A DNA stretch of 6,644 bases from JBQCHF01 sp051953655 (GCA_051953655.1 JBQCIO010000110.1:1-6644); one strand, 5' to 3'; shown: positions 1 through 6,096, numbered from the stretch's first letter. A program made the numbers and translations. Notes: generated from the sequence alone by a model not told the origin.

Positions 1-1
1 C

Positions 2-472
2 GTCGCGCTGCTGCTGGCCCGGGTGGGGGAGCGCGCCGCGCAGAGCCGCACCCTCCACCTCGACGTGCCCGCGGACGAGCGGATGGTCCAGCAGGTGCGC
101 CGCCGCCTGCTCGCCGCGCTCGAGCAGTGGCAGCCGGGGCCGGTCGCCCTGCCGGCGGGCCTGCTCGACGACGTCGTGCTGCTGGCCAGCGAGCTGGTCA
201 CCAACGCCCTGGTGCACGGCCGCCCGCCCCTGGCGGTGAACCTGCGCCTGGACCCGGACCGCCACCTCGTGCTCGAGGTGGCCGACCACGCCTTCCACCT
301 GCCTCGGCGGATGCGCGCCGGCTCGGACGACGAGCACGGGCGCGGGCTCGAGCTGGTCACCCTGCTCGCGGACCGCTGGGGGGTGCGGCCGACGGCGCAG
401 GGCAAGGTGGTGTGGGCGGCCTTCGACCTGGGCGCCGACGGCGCCGCTCGCCCAGGCCGCGCCCTCCGCTGA
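2..472 (+). CDS. C-terminal part of a SpoIIE-type phosphatase / RsbW-like HATPase regulator (5' end outside window)
   Basis: The readable part is an anti-sigma-factor type ATPase domain (HATPase_c_2, RsbW/SpoIIAB-like), which phosphorylates or sequesters partners in a sigma-factor partner switch in the cytoplasm. Counting from the GTG at 23, the N-box is around residues 57-61 (ELVTN, followed by ALVHG), the G1-like aspartate is D88 (VADHA), and the G2 loop is HGRGL at 105-109. The frame stays open to the left edge and reads VALLLARV before that GTG. This resembles the DDVALLxAR end of SpoIIE/PP2C domains, so I infer a phosphatase-HATPase fusion, a common actinobacterial design, with the true start upstream. 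The GTG at 23 has no Shine-Dalgarno that I can see, which supports this. The G1 box lacks the usual DxSxxxP spelling (DHAFHLP), so nucleotide binding may be altered. The kinase-type domain is well supported; the fusion is an inference from a few residues. Confidence 0.82.
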   Translation, partial: VALLLARVGERAAQSRTLHLDVPADERMVQQVRRRLLAALEQWQPGPVALPAGLLDDVVLLASELVTNALVHGRPPLAVNLRLDPDRHLVLEVADHAFHLPRRMRAGSDDEHGRGLELVTLLADRWGVRPTAQGKVVWAAFDLGADGAARPGRALR

Positions 473-535
473 GCCGCTGACCACCGGCCCTCCCGCCGGC
501 TCGCCGATTCGGCTCCGTCCCCGGACGCGCAGGCC

Positions 536-541
536 TAGCGT
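536..541 (+). promoter_or_regulatory. possible -10 element (TAGCGT) before the cell-wall protein gene
   Basis: TAGCGT fits the actinobacterial TANNNT -10 pattern. It lies 32 nt before the ATG at 574, which would put transcription start near 548 and give a short leader with the Shine-Dalgarno. I see no convincing -35 sequence 16-19 nt upstream. The rest of the 101-nt gap after the previous stop holds only a weak 5-bp GC hairpin (484-499). Confidence 0.28.
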
Positions 542-563
542 CGAGGGCGAACCGCAGCACGCC

Positions 564-568
564 GGAGG
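564..568 (+). promoter_or_regulatory. Shine-Dalgarno GGAGG for the CWB2 protein
   Basis: GGAGG is separated by 5 nt (CACCC) from the ATG at 574. This supports that start over any internal one and leaves the arginine-rich N-terminal region in the protein. Confidence 0.8.
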
Positions 569-573
569 CACCC

Positions 574-2703
574 ATGTCCGGTCGCCCGTCCCGCCCCGCC
601 CGGGCCGCTCGCCCAGCCGGCCGCGACCGCACCGAGCGGTGGCGCCGGACCGCCGCAGCCGCCGTCGCCGCGCTGCTGGCGACCTTCCTCCTACCGCTCG
701 TAGGAAACCCTGCTGCCGCCACCACGGCGCATCTGCTCGGCCACGACGTCTCCTGGCCGCAGTGCCCGGCCGGCAGCGGGATGGCCATCCCGGGCACGAG
801 CTACGGCGTCGGCTACGGGCTCCCGATGCCGCCGACCACGACCCAGTTCGTCGTCATCGGGCTCACCGACGGGCTGCCGTTGCACCGGAACCACTGCCTC
901 GCCGACCAGGTCGCCTTCGTGCGCGCCAACAACCTGCCGCGCGGCGCCTACACGATGGCCGCGTACCCGACCAGCGCCCAGCTCGCCGCCTACGGCAGCA
1001 GCGGACCGATGAACGCCGGCACCCTGGCCGGCCGGCTCTACAACGTCGGCTACGCCATGGCGCGGTTCGACCTGGGCAGCCTCGCGGCGACCGGCCTCGC
1101 GGTGCCGTTCGTGTGGATCGACGTCGAGCCGCGGCCCGGAGCGCCCACCCCGCCCAACTGGCCGCTCACCTCGACCGCGAACAACCGCCAGGTGCTGCTG
1201 GGGATCCGGGCCGGCTTCCGTGCGGCCGGCCTCGGCACCGGCTGGTACTCCACCCGCTCGGCCTGGCAGGCGATCACCGGCAGCTGGCAGGACGGCGACC
1301 CGATGTGGAAGGCCGGGGACTACACCGGAACCGGCTACGCCGGCGCGCTGAGCATCTGCGGCACGCCGTCCCTCAACGGCGGCCCGATCTGGATGGGCCA
1401 GCGGGTGGACGGCTCCTATGACCTGGACGCGACCTGCCTGGCGCTGCCGACCTTCGCCACCATCTTCGGCAGCATCGGCGCGCCCAGCCTCAGCGGCTTC
1501 AGGATGTCCTCGGACTGGGCGACCGCCGGCACGGCCACCGTCCCGGTGTCCCTGCGCTTCTGGGCCACCCTCGGCACCTACCAGGCGTGGACGGCGCAGG
1601 TGCTCGACCAGTGCTCCGGGCGAGCGCTGCGGCAGTGGTCCGGGGTGGCCAAGGGCACGGTCACGACCACCTGGGACGGCAAGGACTCCACCGGTGCCCT
1701 GGCACCGCCAGGGCTCTACACGCTGCGCTACCTCAGCGAGGGACAGGTCCGGTCCGGCAGCGCCGAGCTGGTCCGCACCGGGGCGACGCGGCTGGCCGGC
1801 TGCCCGCTGACCCGGGTGTTCGGAGCCGATCGCTACGCCACCGCGGTCGCCGCGGGCCGCGCCGTGTTCCCGCAGGCGCGGACGATCGTGCTCGCGCCCG
1901 GTCCGGACGCCGCGCTCGTGGACGGGCTGGTCTCCGCGCCGCTGGCCCGGGCGCTGCAGGCCCCGCTGCTGCTGACCGCGACCACCGCGCTGTCGCCGGC
2001 GGTCGAGGCGGACGTCCGGGCGCACGCAGTCACCTCTGCCTACGTCATCGGTGCCGCCGCCGGCGTCTCGGTGCGCTCGCGGCTGGCCGCGCTCGGCGTC
2101 ACCGTGCACGTCGTGGCCGGCCCCGACCGCTACGCCACCAGCGTGGCGGTGGCCCGCGCGCTCGCGGCGGCCGGCGGTGCCGTCGACCACGTCGCGTTCG
2201 TCGGGTCCGGCCTGGAGGCCAGCTGGATCGACTCGCTCGCCGCCGGCGGTCCGGCCGCCGGCCGCGGCGAGCCGGTGCTGCTGACCCGGCCGACGGCGCT
2301 GCCCGACGTGGTGCGGGCCGAGGTGGCGCGGCTTGGCGTGCAGACCACGTACGTCCTCGGAGGGACCGACGTGGTCTCGGCGGCGGTGGCCGCGCAGCTG
2401 CCCGGCGCCGTCCGGCTCAGCGGCGCCGACCGCTACGCGACCGCCCTGGCCGTCGCGCGCACGTTCGCCACCGCCGGCGAGACCGAGCTGGTGTCCGGGC
2501 AGCAGGCCCACATCGTCGACGGGCTGCCGGCCGGTGTCGCCGGGCGGCCGGTGCTGCTCACCGACGGGACCACGCTCACCGCGGCGGTGCGGACCTGGCT
2601 GGCCTCCTCCCCGCTGTCCAGCGGCCGGATCCTGGGCGGCCCCACCGTGGTGCGTGCCGCCGCCACGGCCGCGCTGCTCGCGGCGCTGCCCGGCACCCCG
2701 TAG
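574..2703 (+). CDS. secreted cell-wall protein: GH25/DUF1906-like barrel + FlgD-like Ig + three CWB2 repeats
   Basis: A 709-residue exported protein, probably attached to the cell wall. Residues 1-49 form a signal peptide: an arginine-rich n-region to about 25, a hydrophobic core at 27-44 and a likely cut after the PAAA at 46-49. An RR at 24-25 makes Tat export possible but not clear. Residues 55-290 resemble the GH25/DUF1906 TIM-barrel superfamily: GHDVSWPQC at 56-64, VWIDVEP at 180-186 with a D183/E185 pair placed like the GH25 DxE, and GWYSTRSAW at 223-231. Hydrolysis of peptidoglycan is plausible but unproven. Residues 324-395 look like a FlgD-type Ig fold (WDGKDSTGALAPPGLYTLRY, 367-386). 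Three CWB2 (PF04122-like) repeats begin at FGADRYATA (416), AGPDRYATS (515) and SGADRYATA (616) and run to the end. The first has a degraded GG(T) turn (VIGAAAG versus VLGGTD in the second). Six cysteines (64, 108, 262, 288, 346, 410) could form three extracellular disulfides. Shine-Dalgarno GGAGG at 564 supports the ATG start. Confidence 0.88.
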   Translation: MSGRPSRPARAARPAGRDRTERWRRTAAAAVAALLATFLLPLVGNPAAATTAHLLGHDVSWPQCPAGSGMAIPGTSYGVGYGLPMPPTTTQFVVIGLTDGLPLHRNHCLADQVAFVRANNLPRGAYTMAAYPTSAQLAAYGSSGPMNAGTLAGRLYNVGYAMARFDLGSLAATGLAVPFVWIDVEPRPGAPTPPNWPLTSTANNRQVLLGIRAGFRAAGLGTGWYSTRSAWQAITGSWQDGDPMWKAGDYTGTGYAGALSICGTPSLNGGPIWMGQRVDGSYDLDATCLALPTFATIFGSIGAPSLSGFRMSSDWATAGTATVPVSLRFWATLGTYQAWTAQVLDQCSGRALRQWSGVAKGTVTTTWDGKDSTGALAPPGLYTLRYLSEGQVRSGSAELVRTGATRLAGCPLTRVFGADRYATAVAAGRAVFPQARTIVLAPGPDAALVDGLVSAPLARALQAPLLLTATTALSPAVEADVRAHAVTSAYVIGAAAGVSVRSRLAALGVTVHVVAGPDRYATSVAVARALAAAGGAVDHVAFVGSGLEASWIDSLAAGGPAAGRGEPVLLTRPTALPDVVRAEVARLGVQTTYVLGGTDVVSAAVAAQLPGAVRLSGADRYATALAVARTFATAGETELVSGQQAHIVDGLPAGVAGRPVLLTDGTTLTAAVRTWLASSPLSSGRILGGPTVVRAAATAALLAALPGTP

Positions 2704-2724
2704 GACCGGCTGCCGGACCGTCCT
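2702..2724 (+). terminator. possible GC-rich hairpin terminator at the end of the CWB2 gene
   Basis: A bulged stem overlaps the TAG stop. AGGA (2702-2705) pairs with TCCT (2721-2724), and inside it CCGG (2706-2709) pairs with CCGG (2713-2716) around a 3-nt loop, leaving ACCG as a right-hand bulge. No T tract follows, which is common for actinobacterial terminators but leaves the call weak. Confidence 0.28.
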
Positions 2725-2802
2725 CGCACAGCCGCGTTCGGCTCAGGTGGGTGCGGGGCGTGACGACGGTGCGGCAGACGTCGTCGACGTCGACGTGGAG
2801 CG

Positions 2803-2835
2803 CCTCCGGACGACCCGGCAGGACGGGTCGGGAGG
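2803..2835 (+). promoter_or_regulatory. hairpin masking the Shine-Dalgarno of the diguanylate cyclase gene
   Basis: CCTCC (2803-2807) is perfectly complementary to the Shine-Dalgarno GGAGG (2831-2835). Next to it, CGACCCG (2811-2817) pairs perfectly with CGGGTCG (2824-2830) around the 6-nt loop GCAGGA. The result is a 12-bp, GC-rich stem interrupted only by a 3-nt left bulge (GGA, 2808-2810), with the whole ribosome binding site in its 3' strand and the GTG start 6 nt beyond. The pairing is read directly; a role in holding translation down until the hairpin is opened is inference. It does not resemble a known c-di-GMP riboswitch. Confidence 0.5.
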
Positions 2836-2841
2836 GCAGCG

Positions 2842-4692
2842 GTGGTCAGGCACGCCGGCGGGCGCGGCGCCGACGAGCGCGGCGGTGGGGCGACCGGAGC
2901 GGGCAGGCCGCTCGGCACCGAGGTCGTCCGCGCCTTCGGTGCGGTCCTCACCCTGCTGGCGCTCGCGCTGCTCGTCCAGCTGGTGGGCGCCTTCCTCGTC
3001 GTCGGCCCCCTGCAGCGCACCCTGGCCGCGGACATCGACGCGCTGCGCCAGGCCACGACCGCCCACGAGGCGATGCTCGACGAGGAGACCGGCCTGCGCG
3101 GCTACATCCTCAGCGGCGACGCGACCTTCCTCGCTCCGTACCGTGCCGGGCAGGAGCAGCTGGCCGCCGCCGACGCGGCCCTGTTCGACGTCGTGCACGA
3201 GGACAGCGCACTGTCCCGGCTCACTCTCGACCTGCGCCTGAGCGAGCAGGCGTGGACCTCCGGCTGGGCGGAGCCGCATGCCACCGCCCCGGCCGTGGCG
3301 GGCCGGTCGGCGGCCGAGCTCGAACGGGGCAAGCAGCTGTTCGACAGCTACCGGGCGGCGAACAGCGCCCTGATGGACCGCCTGGACGCGGGCCTGCAGG
3401 CGACGCAGCGCCGCCAGGCCGACGCGACCAACCTGCTGGGCAGGCTGCAGCTGGGCCTGCTGCTCGCGGCCATCGGCGTCGCCGTCCTGAGCGTGGTGCG
3501 GCTGCGGCGGCAGGTCCGACGCCCTGTCGGAGACCTGCTGGGCGCGCTCGAGCGGGCCGCCGCCGGCGACCTCTCGCCGGTCCCGCCGCTGCGCGGGCCG
3601 GCCGAGCTGGTCCGGGTCGGCGAAGGGCTGCGGCACACCGTCGAGCAGCTGCGCGTGGCGCGGGACGAGCTGGGGCTCCGCCGCGAGGAGGCGCTCGCCC
3701 ACAGCAGGAACATGGCCCTGGTGCTGGAGTTCGCCCGGGCCATCGGCGGCTCGCTCAGCGTCCGCTACGTCGTCCAGGCGCTCGCCGAGAGCGCGCAGCG
3801 CATCTCCGGCGGCGACGTCGTGGTGTGGCTCGTGGGGGAGGACCACGACGCGCTCGAGCTGGTGCACCCGGCCAGCGGCTCGCCCCGGCACGGCCTGACC
3901 GTCCGCGCGCTGCCCATGGGCGAGGGGGTGGCCGGGGACGCGGCCCGCTTCGGCCGCGCCGTCGCGGTGCCCGACGGCGCCGGTGGGGCCGCCCTCGCGC
4001 TGCCGATGATCGTGGGTGCCCGCGTCGTCGGCGTGCTCGACGTGCACGTGTCCGCCGGTCAGGGCGAGACGGGCGGACAGGGCGAGGGCGCCCAGGTGCA
4101 GTCGGTGCTCGAGGCGCTGGCCGTGCACGCCGCCACCGCGCTGGAGGCAGCCCGGCTCTACGAGCGCGCCGAGGAGTGGAGCCGGCTCGATGCGTTGACC
4201 CGCCTGCACAACCGGCGCCGGTTCGACGAGGACCTCGCCCGCGAGACGCGTCACGCGCAGCGGCACGGGCTCGCGCTGGCGCTGGTGATGTGCGACGTCG
4301 ACCACTTCAAGCGGTTCAACGACACGCACGGCCACGCGCACGGCGACGAGGTGCTGCAGCGCTTCGCCGCCCTGCTCGAGTCGGGGCTGCGCTCGGGGGA
4401 CCGGGCCTACCGCTACGGCGGCGAGGAGTTCGTGCTGCTGCTGCGGGACACCGACGTCGAGGGCGCGGTGGCCCTGGCCGAGCGGATCCGCGCCACCGTG
4501 GCGGACGCGCTGCTGCCCGGCGGGGCGGAGCCGGTGACCGCCAGCTTCGGCGTGGCTGCCGCCCCCGGCGACGGTTACCAGGGCGAGGACCTGCTGACGG
4601 TCGCCGACGCCGCGCTCTACGCCGCGAAGCGTGCCGGCCGCGACCGCGTCGTCGCGCGCCCGCCAGAGGTCGCGGGGGCGGTGCTCGGCTGA
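2842..4692 (+). CDS. membrane diguanylate cyclase (CHASE3-TM-HAMP-GAF-GGDEF)
   Basis: A 616-residue inner-membrane enzyme predicted to make cyclic di-GMP from two GTP. TM1 is at about 28-54. The extracytoplasmic part (55-198) carries a CHASE3 signature, LDEETGLRGYILSGD at 79-93. TM2 is at about 200-220, followed by a HAMP linker (221-275) with a helical stretch to 290, and a GAF-like domain (about 292-438). The GGDEF domain (445-605) looks active: DALTRLHNRR (450-459), metal-binding DVDHFK (485-490), ND at 493-494 and GD at 501-502, and the signature GGEEF at 526-530. An inhibitory I-site RxxD (R517-D520) lies at the PleD-like distance, so product feedback is expected. A 6-residue duplication GQGETG/GQGEGA (406-417) sits in a GAF loop. 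The GTG start is chosen because GGAGGG (2831-2836) precedes it by 5 nt. The gene stands alone, with 138 nt before it and 136 nt after. There is no EAL or HD-GYP domain, so it is a synthase only. The input signal is unknown. Confidence 0.93.
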   Translation: MVRHAGGRGADERGGGATGAGRPLGTEVVRAFGAVLTLLALALLVQLVGAFLVVGPLQRTLAADIDALRQATTAHEAMLDEETGLRGYILSGDATFLAPYRAGQEQLAAADAALFDVVHEDSALSRLTLDLRLSEQAWTSGWAEPHATAPAVAGRSAAELERGKQLFDSYRAANSALMDRLDAGLQATQRRQADATNLLGRLQLGLLLAAIGVAVLSVVRLRRQVRRPVGDLLGALERAAAGDLSPVPPLRGPAELVRVGEGLRHTVEQLRVARDELGLRREEALAHSRNMALVLEFARAIGGSLSVRYVVQALAESAQRISGGDVVVWLVGEDHDALELVHPASGSPRHGLTVRALPMGEGVAGDAARFGRAVAVPDGAGGAALALPMIVGARVVGVLDVHVSAGQGETGGQGEGAQVQSVLEALAVHAATALEAARLYERAEEWSRLDALTRLHNRRRFDEDLARETRHAQRHGLALALVMCDVDHFKRFNDTHGHAHGDEVLQRFAALLESGLRSGDRAYRYGGEEFVLLLRDTDVEGAVALAERIRATVADALLPGGAEPVTASFGVAAAPGDGYQGEDLLTVADAALYAAKRAGRDRVVARPPEVAGAVLG

Positions 4693-4732
4693 CCCGCGCC
4701 GCGCACGCCGACGGTCCGGTGGCTGAGGGCAA

Positions 4733-4757
4733 GAGTCGGCCGACGGCAAGGGGGTAC
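4733..4757 (+). promoter_or_regulatory. candidate SigB-type promoter (GNNT-N15-GGGTAC) for the DUF4396/DUF421 operon
   Basis: GAGT (4733-4736), 15 nt, then GGGTAC (4752-4757) fits the Streptomyces SigB-type consensus GNNT-N14-16-GGGTAY. Transcription would start near 4764, giving a leader of about 65 nt. A perfect 10-bp palindrome GTCGGCCGAC (4735-4744) overlaps the upstream element and could be an operator. Caution: GGGTAC also occurs inside coding sequence at 5006 and 6046, so the motif alone is not rare here. Its intergenic position is the main support. Confidence 0.42.
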
Positions 4758-4765
4758 GGGACCAG

Positions 4766-4784
4766 GGTGCGTGCGGGGCGCACC
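4766..4784 (+). other. leader hairpin 1 before the DUF4396 gene
   Basis: GGTGCG (4766-4771) and CGCACC (4779-4784) form a perfect 6-bp stem with a 7-nt loop (TGCGGGG). If transcription starts near 4764 this would be a 5'-terminal hairpin, which may stabilise the mRNA. Function is inference. Confidence 0.35.
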
Positions 4785-4793
4785 GCGTCGTCG

Positions 4794-4810
4794 CGCGGCG
4801 GCGCGCCGCG
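4794..4810 (+). other. leader hairpin 2 before the DUF4396 gene
   Basis: CGCGGCG (4794-4800) pairs perfectly with CGCCGCG (4804-4810) around a 3-nt loop. The same bases also contain a 12-bp palindrome (4798-4809). It ends 9 nt before the Shine-Dalgarno GGAGG (4820-4824), so it does not mask it. Such GC-only palindromes arise easily in this base composition, and the role is unknown. Confidence 0.3.
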
Positions 4811-4828
4811 AGCAGGCCCGGAGGTCGC

Positions 4829-5527
4829 ATGTCCGCCCCACCGTCCTGGTTGGTCGCCCTGTCCTGGCTGTCGCTCGCGGTGGCCGGCTTCTGCGGGCTG
4901 GCCATCGTCGTGGACATCTACGGCCGGGGGCGGCGTCAGCAGATGGGCGTGATGGAGGCCGTGTGGCCCGTCAGCGCCCTCTACCTCGGGCCGCTCGCCG
5001 TGCTGGGGTACCGCCGCTTCGGGCGGCCGAAGAGCCCGCGGTGGAGGCGGGAGCAGGGGATGGAGTCGCCCCCCGAGCCGCCACGGTGGGCGATGGTCGC
5101 GACCGGCGTCGGGCACTGCGGCGCGGGCTGCACGTTGGGCGACATCGTGGCCGAGTCCGTCGTGTTCCTGGCCGGGCTGTCCGTCGGCGGGTCGGTGCTC
5201 GCGGCCGAGTACGTCGGCGACTACCTGCTCGCCCTCGCGCTCGGGATCGTCTTCCAGTACTTCGCCATCGCGCCCATGCGCGGCCTCGGCCTGCGCAAGG
5301 GACTGGTCCAGGCGGCCAAGGCCGACGTCCTCTCGTTGACGGCCTTCGAGGTCGGCCTGTTCGGGTGGATGGCGCTGATGTCGTTCGTGCTGTTCCCGCA
5401 ACCCCACCTGCACCCGGACTCGCCGGTCTACTGGTTCCTCATGCAGATCGGGATGGTGCTCGGTTTCCTCACCGCCTGGCCGGTCAACTCCTGGCTCATC
5501 CGCAAGGGCATCAAGGAAGCGATGTGA
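4829..5527 (+). CDS. DUF4396 multi-pass membrane protein
   Basis: A 232-residue integral membrane protein of the DUF4396 family, whose biochemical function is not established. About six hydrophobic segments are visible: 7-29, 45-61, about 100-119, 125-148, 168-190 and 200-223. The family hallmark HCGAGC is at 96-101, followed by GD at 104-105 and E109. Other typical stretches are WPVSALYLGPLAVLGYRRFGR (46-66), FQYFAIAPM (142-150), and a C-terminal run from HPDSP (195-199) through YWFLMQIGM (201-209) to KGIKEAM. The His/Cys cluster H96, C97, C101 with D105 and E109 could bind a metal; that is my inference. The ATG start has GGAGG 4 nt upstream (4820-4824). The stop overlaps the DUF421 start, so the two are probably co-translated. 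Length is normal for the family and nothing suggests damage. Confidence 0.9.
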   Translation: MSAPPSWLVALSWLSLAVAGFCGLAIVVDIYGRGRRQQMGVMEAVWPVSALYLGPLAVLGYRRFGRPKSPRWRREQGMESPPEPPRWAMVATGVGHCGAGCTLGDIVAESVVFLAGLSVGGSVLAAEYVGDYLLALALGIVFQYFAIAPMRGLGLRKGLVQAAKADVLSLTAFEVGLFGWMALMSFVLFPQPHLHPDSPVYWFLMQIGMVLGFLTAWPVNSWLIRKGIKEAM

Positions 5528-6063
5528 GCTGGCTGACCGGGCTGGGGCCGGGACTGGGCGTGGTGGCCGCGAAGGCGGCGCTGGTCTACCTGGTCGCACT
5601 GCTCGGCCTGCGGGTGGCCCACCGCCGCACGCTGAGCCAGTGGACCGCCATCGACTTCGCGGCGGCGGTGGCTGTCGGCGCCATCCTGGGCCGCACGGCG
5701 CTCGCGCCCGACCAGTCCGTCCTGGTCGGCGCCGTGGCCCTGCTGACCGTCCTCGCCGTGCACGCCGTGGTCACCTTCGGGCGCTTCCACCCGCTCCTCG
5801 GCAAGGCGGTGGACCACCGCGTGCGCGTGCTGGTCGACCACGGACGCCTGCGCCACCGGCAGCTCGTGGTCACCGGGCTCACCGAGAACGACGTGCTGGC
5901 CAAGGTGCGTCAGCTGGGCCACGAGGATCTCGCGGACCTGCGCTACGTCCTCTACGAGACCAAGGGCGAGCTGACGGTGGTGCCGGAGCGGGGCGCTGAG
6001 GTGCCCGACGCGCCGCTGGTGCGGCGAGGGCTGCGGGACGCGGCGGGGTACGAGGGGGAGTGA
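5524..6063 (+). CDS. DUF421 / YetF-like membrane protein
   Basis: A 179-residue protein of the DUF421 (YetF-like) family, membrane-anchored with a small cytoplasmic domain; the molecular role is unknown. Hydrophobic segments are at about 10-30, 44-58 and 66-85. The family-like stretches are RTLSQWTAIDFAAAVAVGAI (35-54) continuing to LGRTAL (55-60), then the YetF-type C-terminal domain from about 97: VRVLVDHGRLRHRQL (100-114), LTENDVLAKVRQLG (119-132) and LRYVLYETKGELTVVPE (139-155). The start is the GTG at 5524, whose GTGA overlaps the TGA of the DUF4396 gene. This 4-nt overlap is typical of translational coupling, and no separate Shine-Dalgarno is clear. The same frame is open far upstream, but homology begins only near this GTG. 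The partnership with DUF4396 suggests a shared membrane function, which is inference. Confidence 0.88.
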   Translation: MSWLTGLGPGLGVVAAKAALVYLVALLGLRVAHRRTLSQWTAIDFAAAVAVGAILGRTALAPDQSVLVGAVALLTVLAVHAVVTFGRFHPLLGKAVDHRVRVLVDHGRLRHRQLVVTGLTENDVLAKVRQLGHEDLADLRYVLYETKGELTVVPERGAEVPDAPLVRRGLRDAAGYEGE

Positions 6064-6070
6064 TTCGGGT

Positions 6071-6096
6071 CCGCGGACGACGCTCTGGGACCGCGG
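6071..6096 (+). terminator. possible GC hairpin after the DUF421 gene
   Basis: CCGCGG (6071-6076) and CCGCGG (6091-6096) can pair as a 6-bp stem with a 14-nt loop, 8 nt after the stop. The first copy is also the core of a 10-bp palindrome GTCCGCGGAC (6069-6078). No T tract follows. Weak terminator candidate. Confidence 0.25.

Noticed and set aside
484..499. Small hairpin CCGGC/GCCGG after the first gene as a terminator
   Set aside because: Only 5 bp with no T tract; such stems are expected by chance at this GC content.
691..2511. Long open frame on the - strand (about 606 residues) opposite the CWB2 gene
   Set aside because: Its composition is dominated by R, G, A and P as expected for the shadow of a GC-biased gene, and it has no recognisable domain. 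The + strand frame has clear domains over the same span.
2704..2841. A c-di-GMP riboswitch before the cyclase gene
   Set aside because: I could not find the conserved GEMM-I or class II core sequences; only the ribosome-binding-site hairpin and palindromes are visible.
2743..4917. A 724-residue open frame on the - strand opposite the diguanylate cyclase
   Set aside because: No domain, no conserved motif and no ribosome binding site that I can see. The GGDEF gene explains the region.
1587..4952. A 1121-residue open frame on the + strand
   Set aside because: It crosses two well-supported genes and three gene boundaries in another frame and is almost entirely arginine/alanine/glycine. It is a base-composition artefact.
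4771..5523. Upstream extension of the DUF421 frame as a long N-terminal region
   Set aside because: The extra sequence overlaps the whole DUF4396 gene, is arginine-rich and lacks membrane segments. The GTG at 5524 with the GTGA overlap is the natural start.
6046..6051. GGGTAC at the end of the DUF421 gene as a second SigB-type promoter
   Set aside because: It is inside coding sequence, the nearest GNNT gives only a 13-nt spacer, and the next start codon is almost 200 nt away with its own better promoter.
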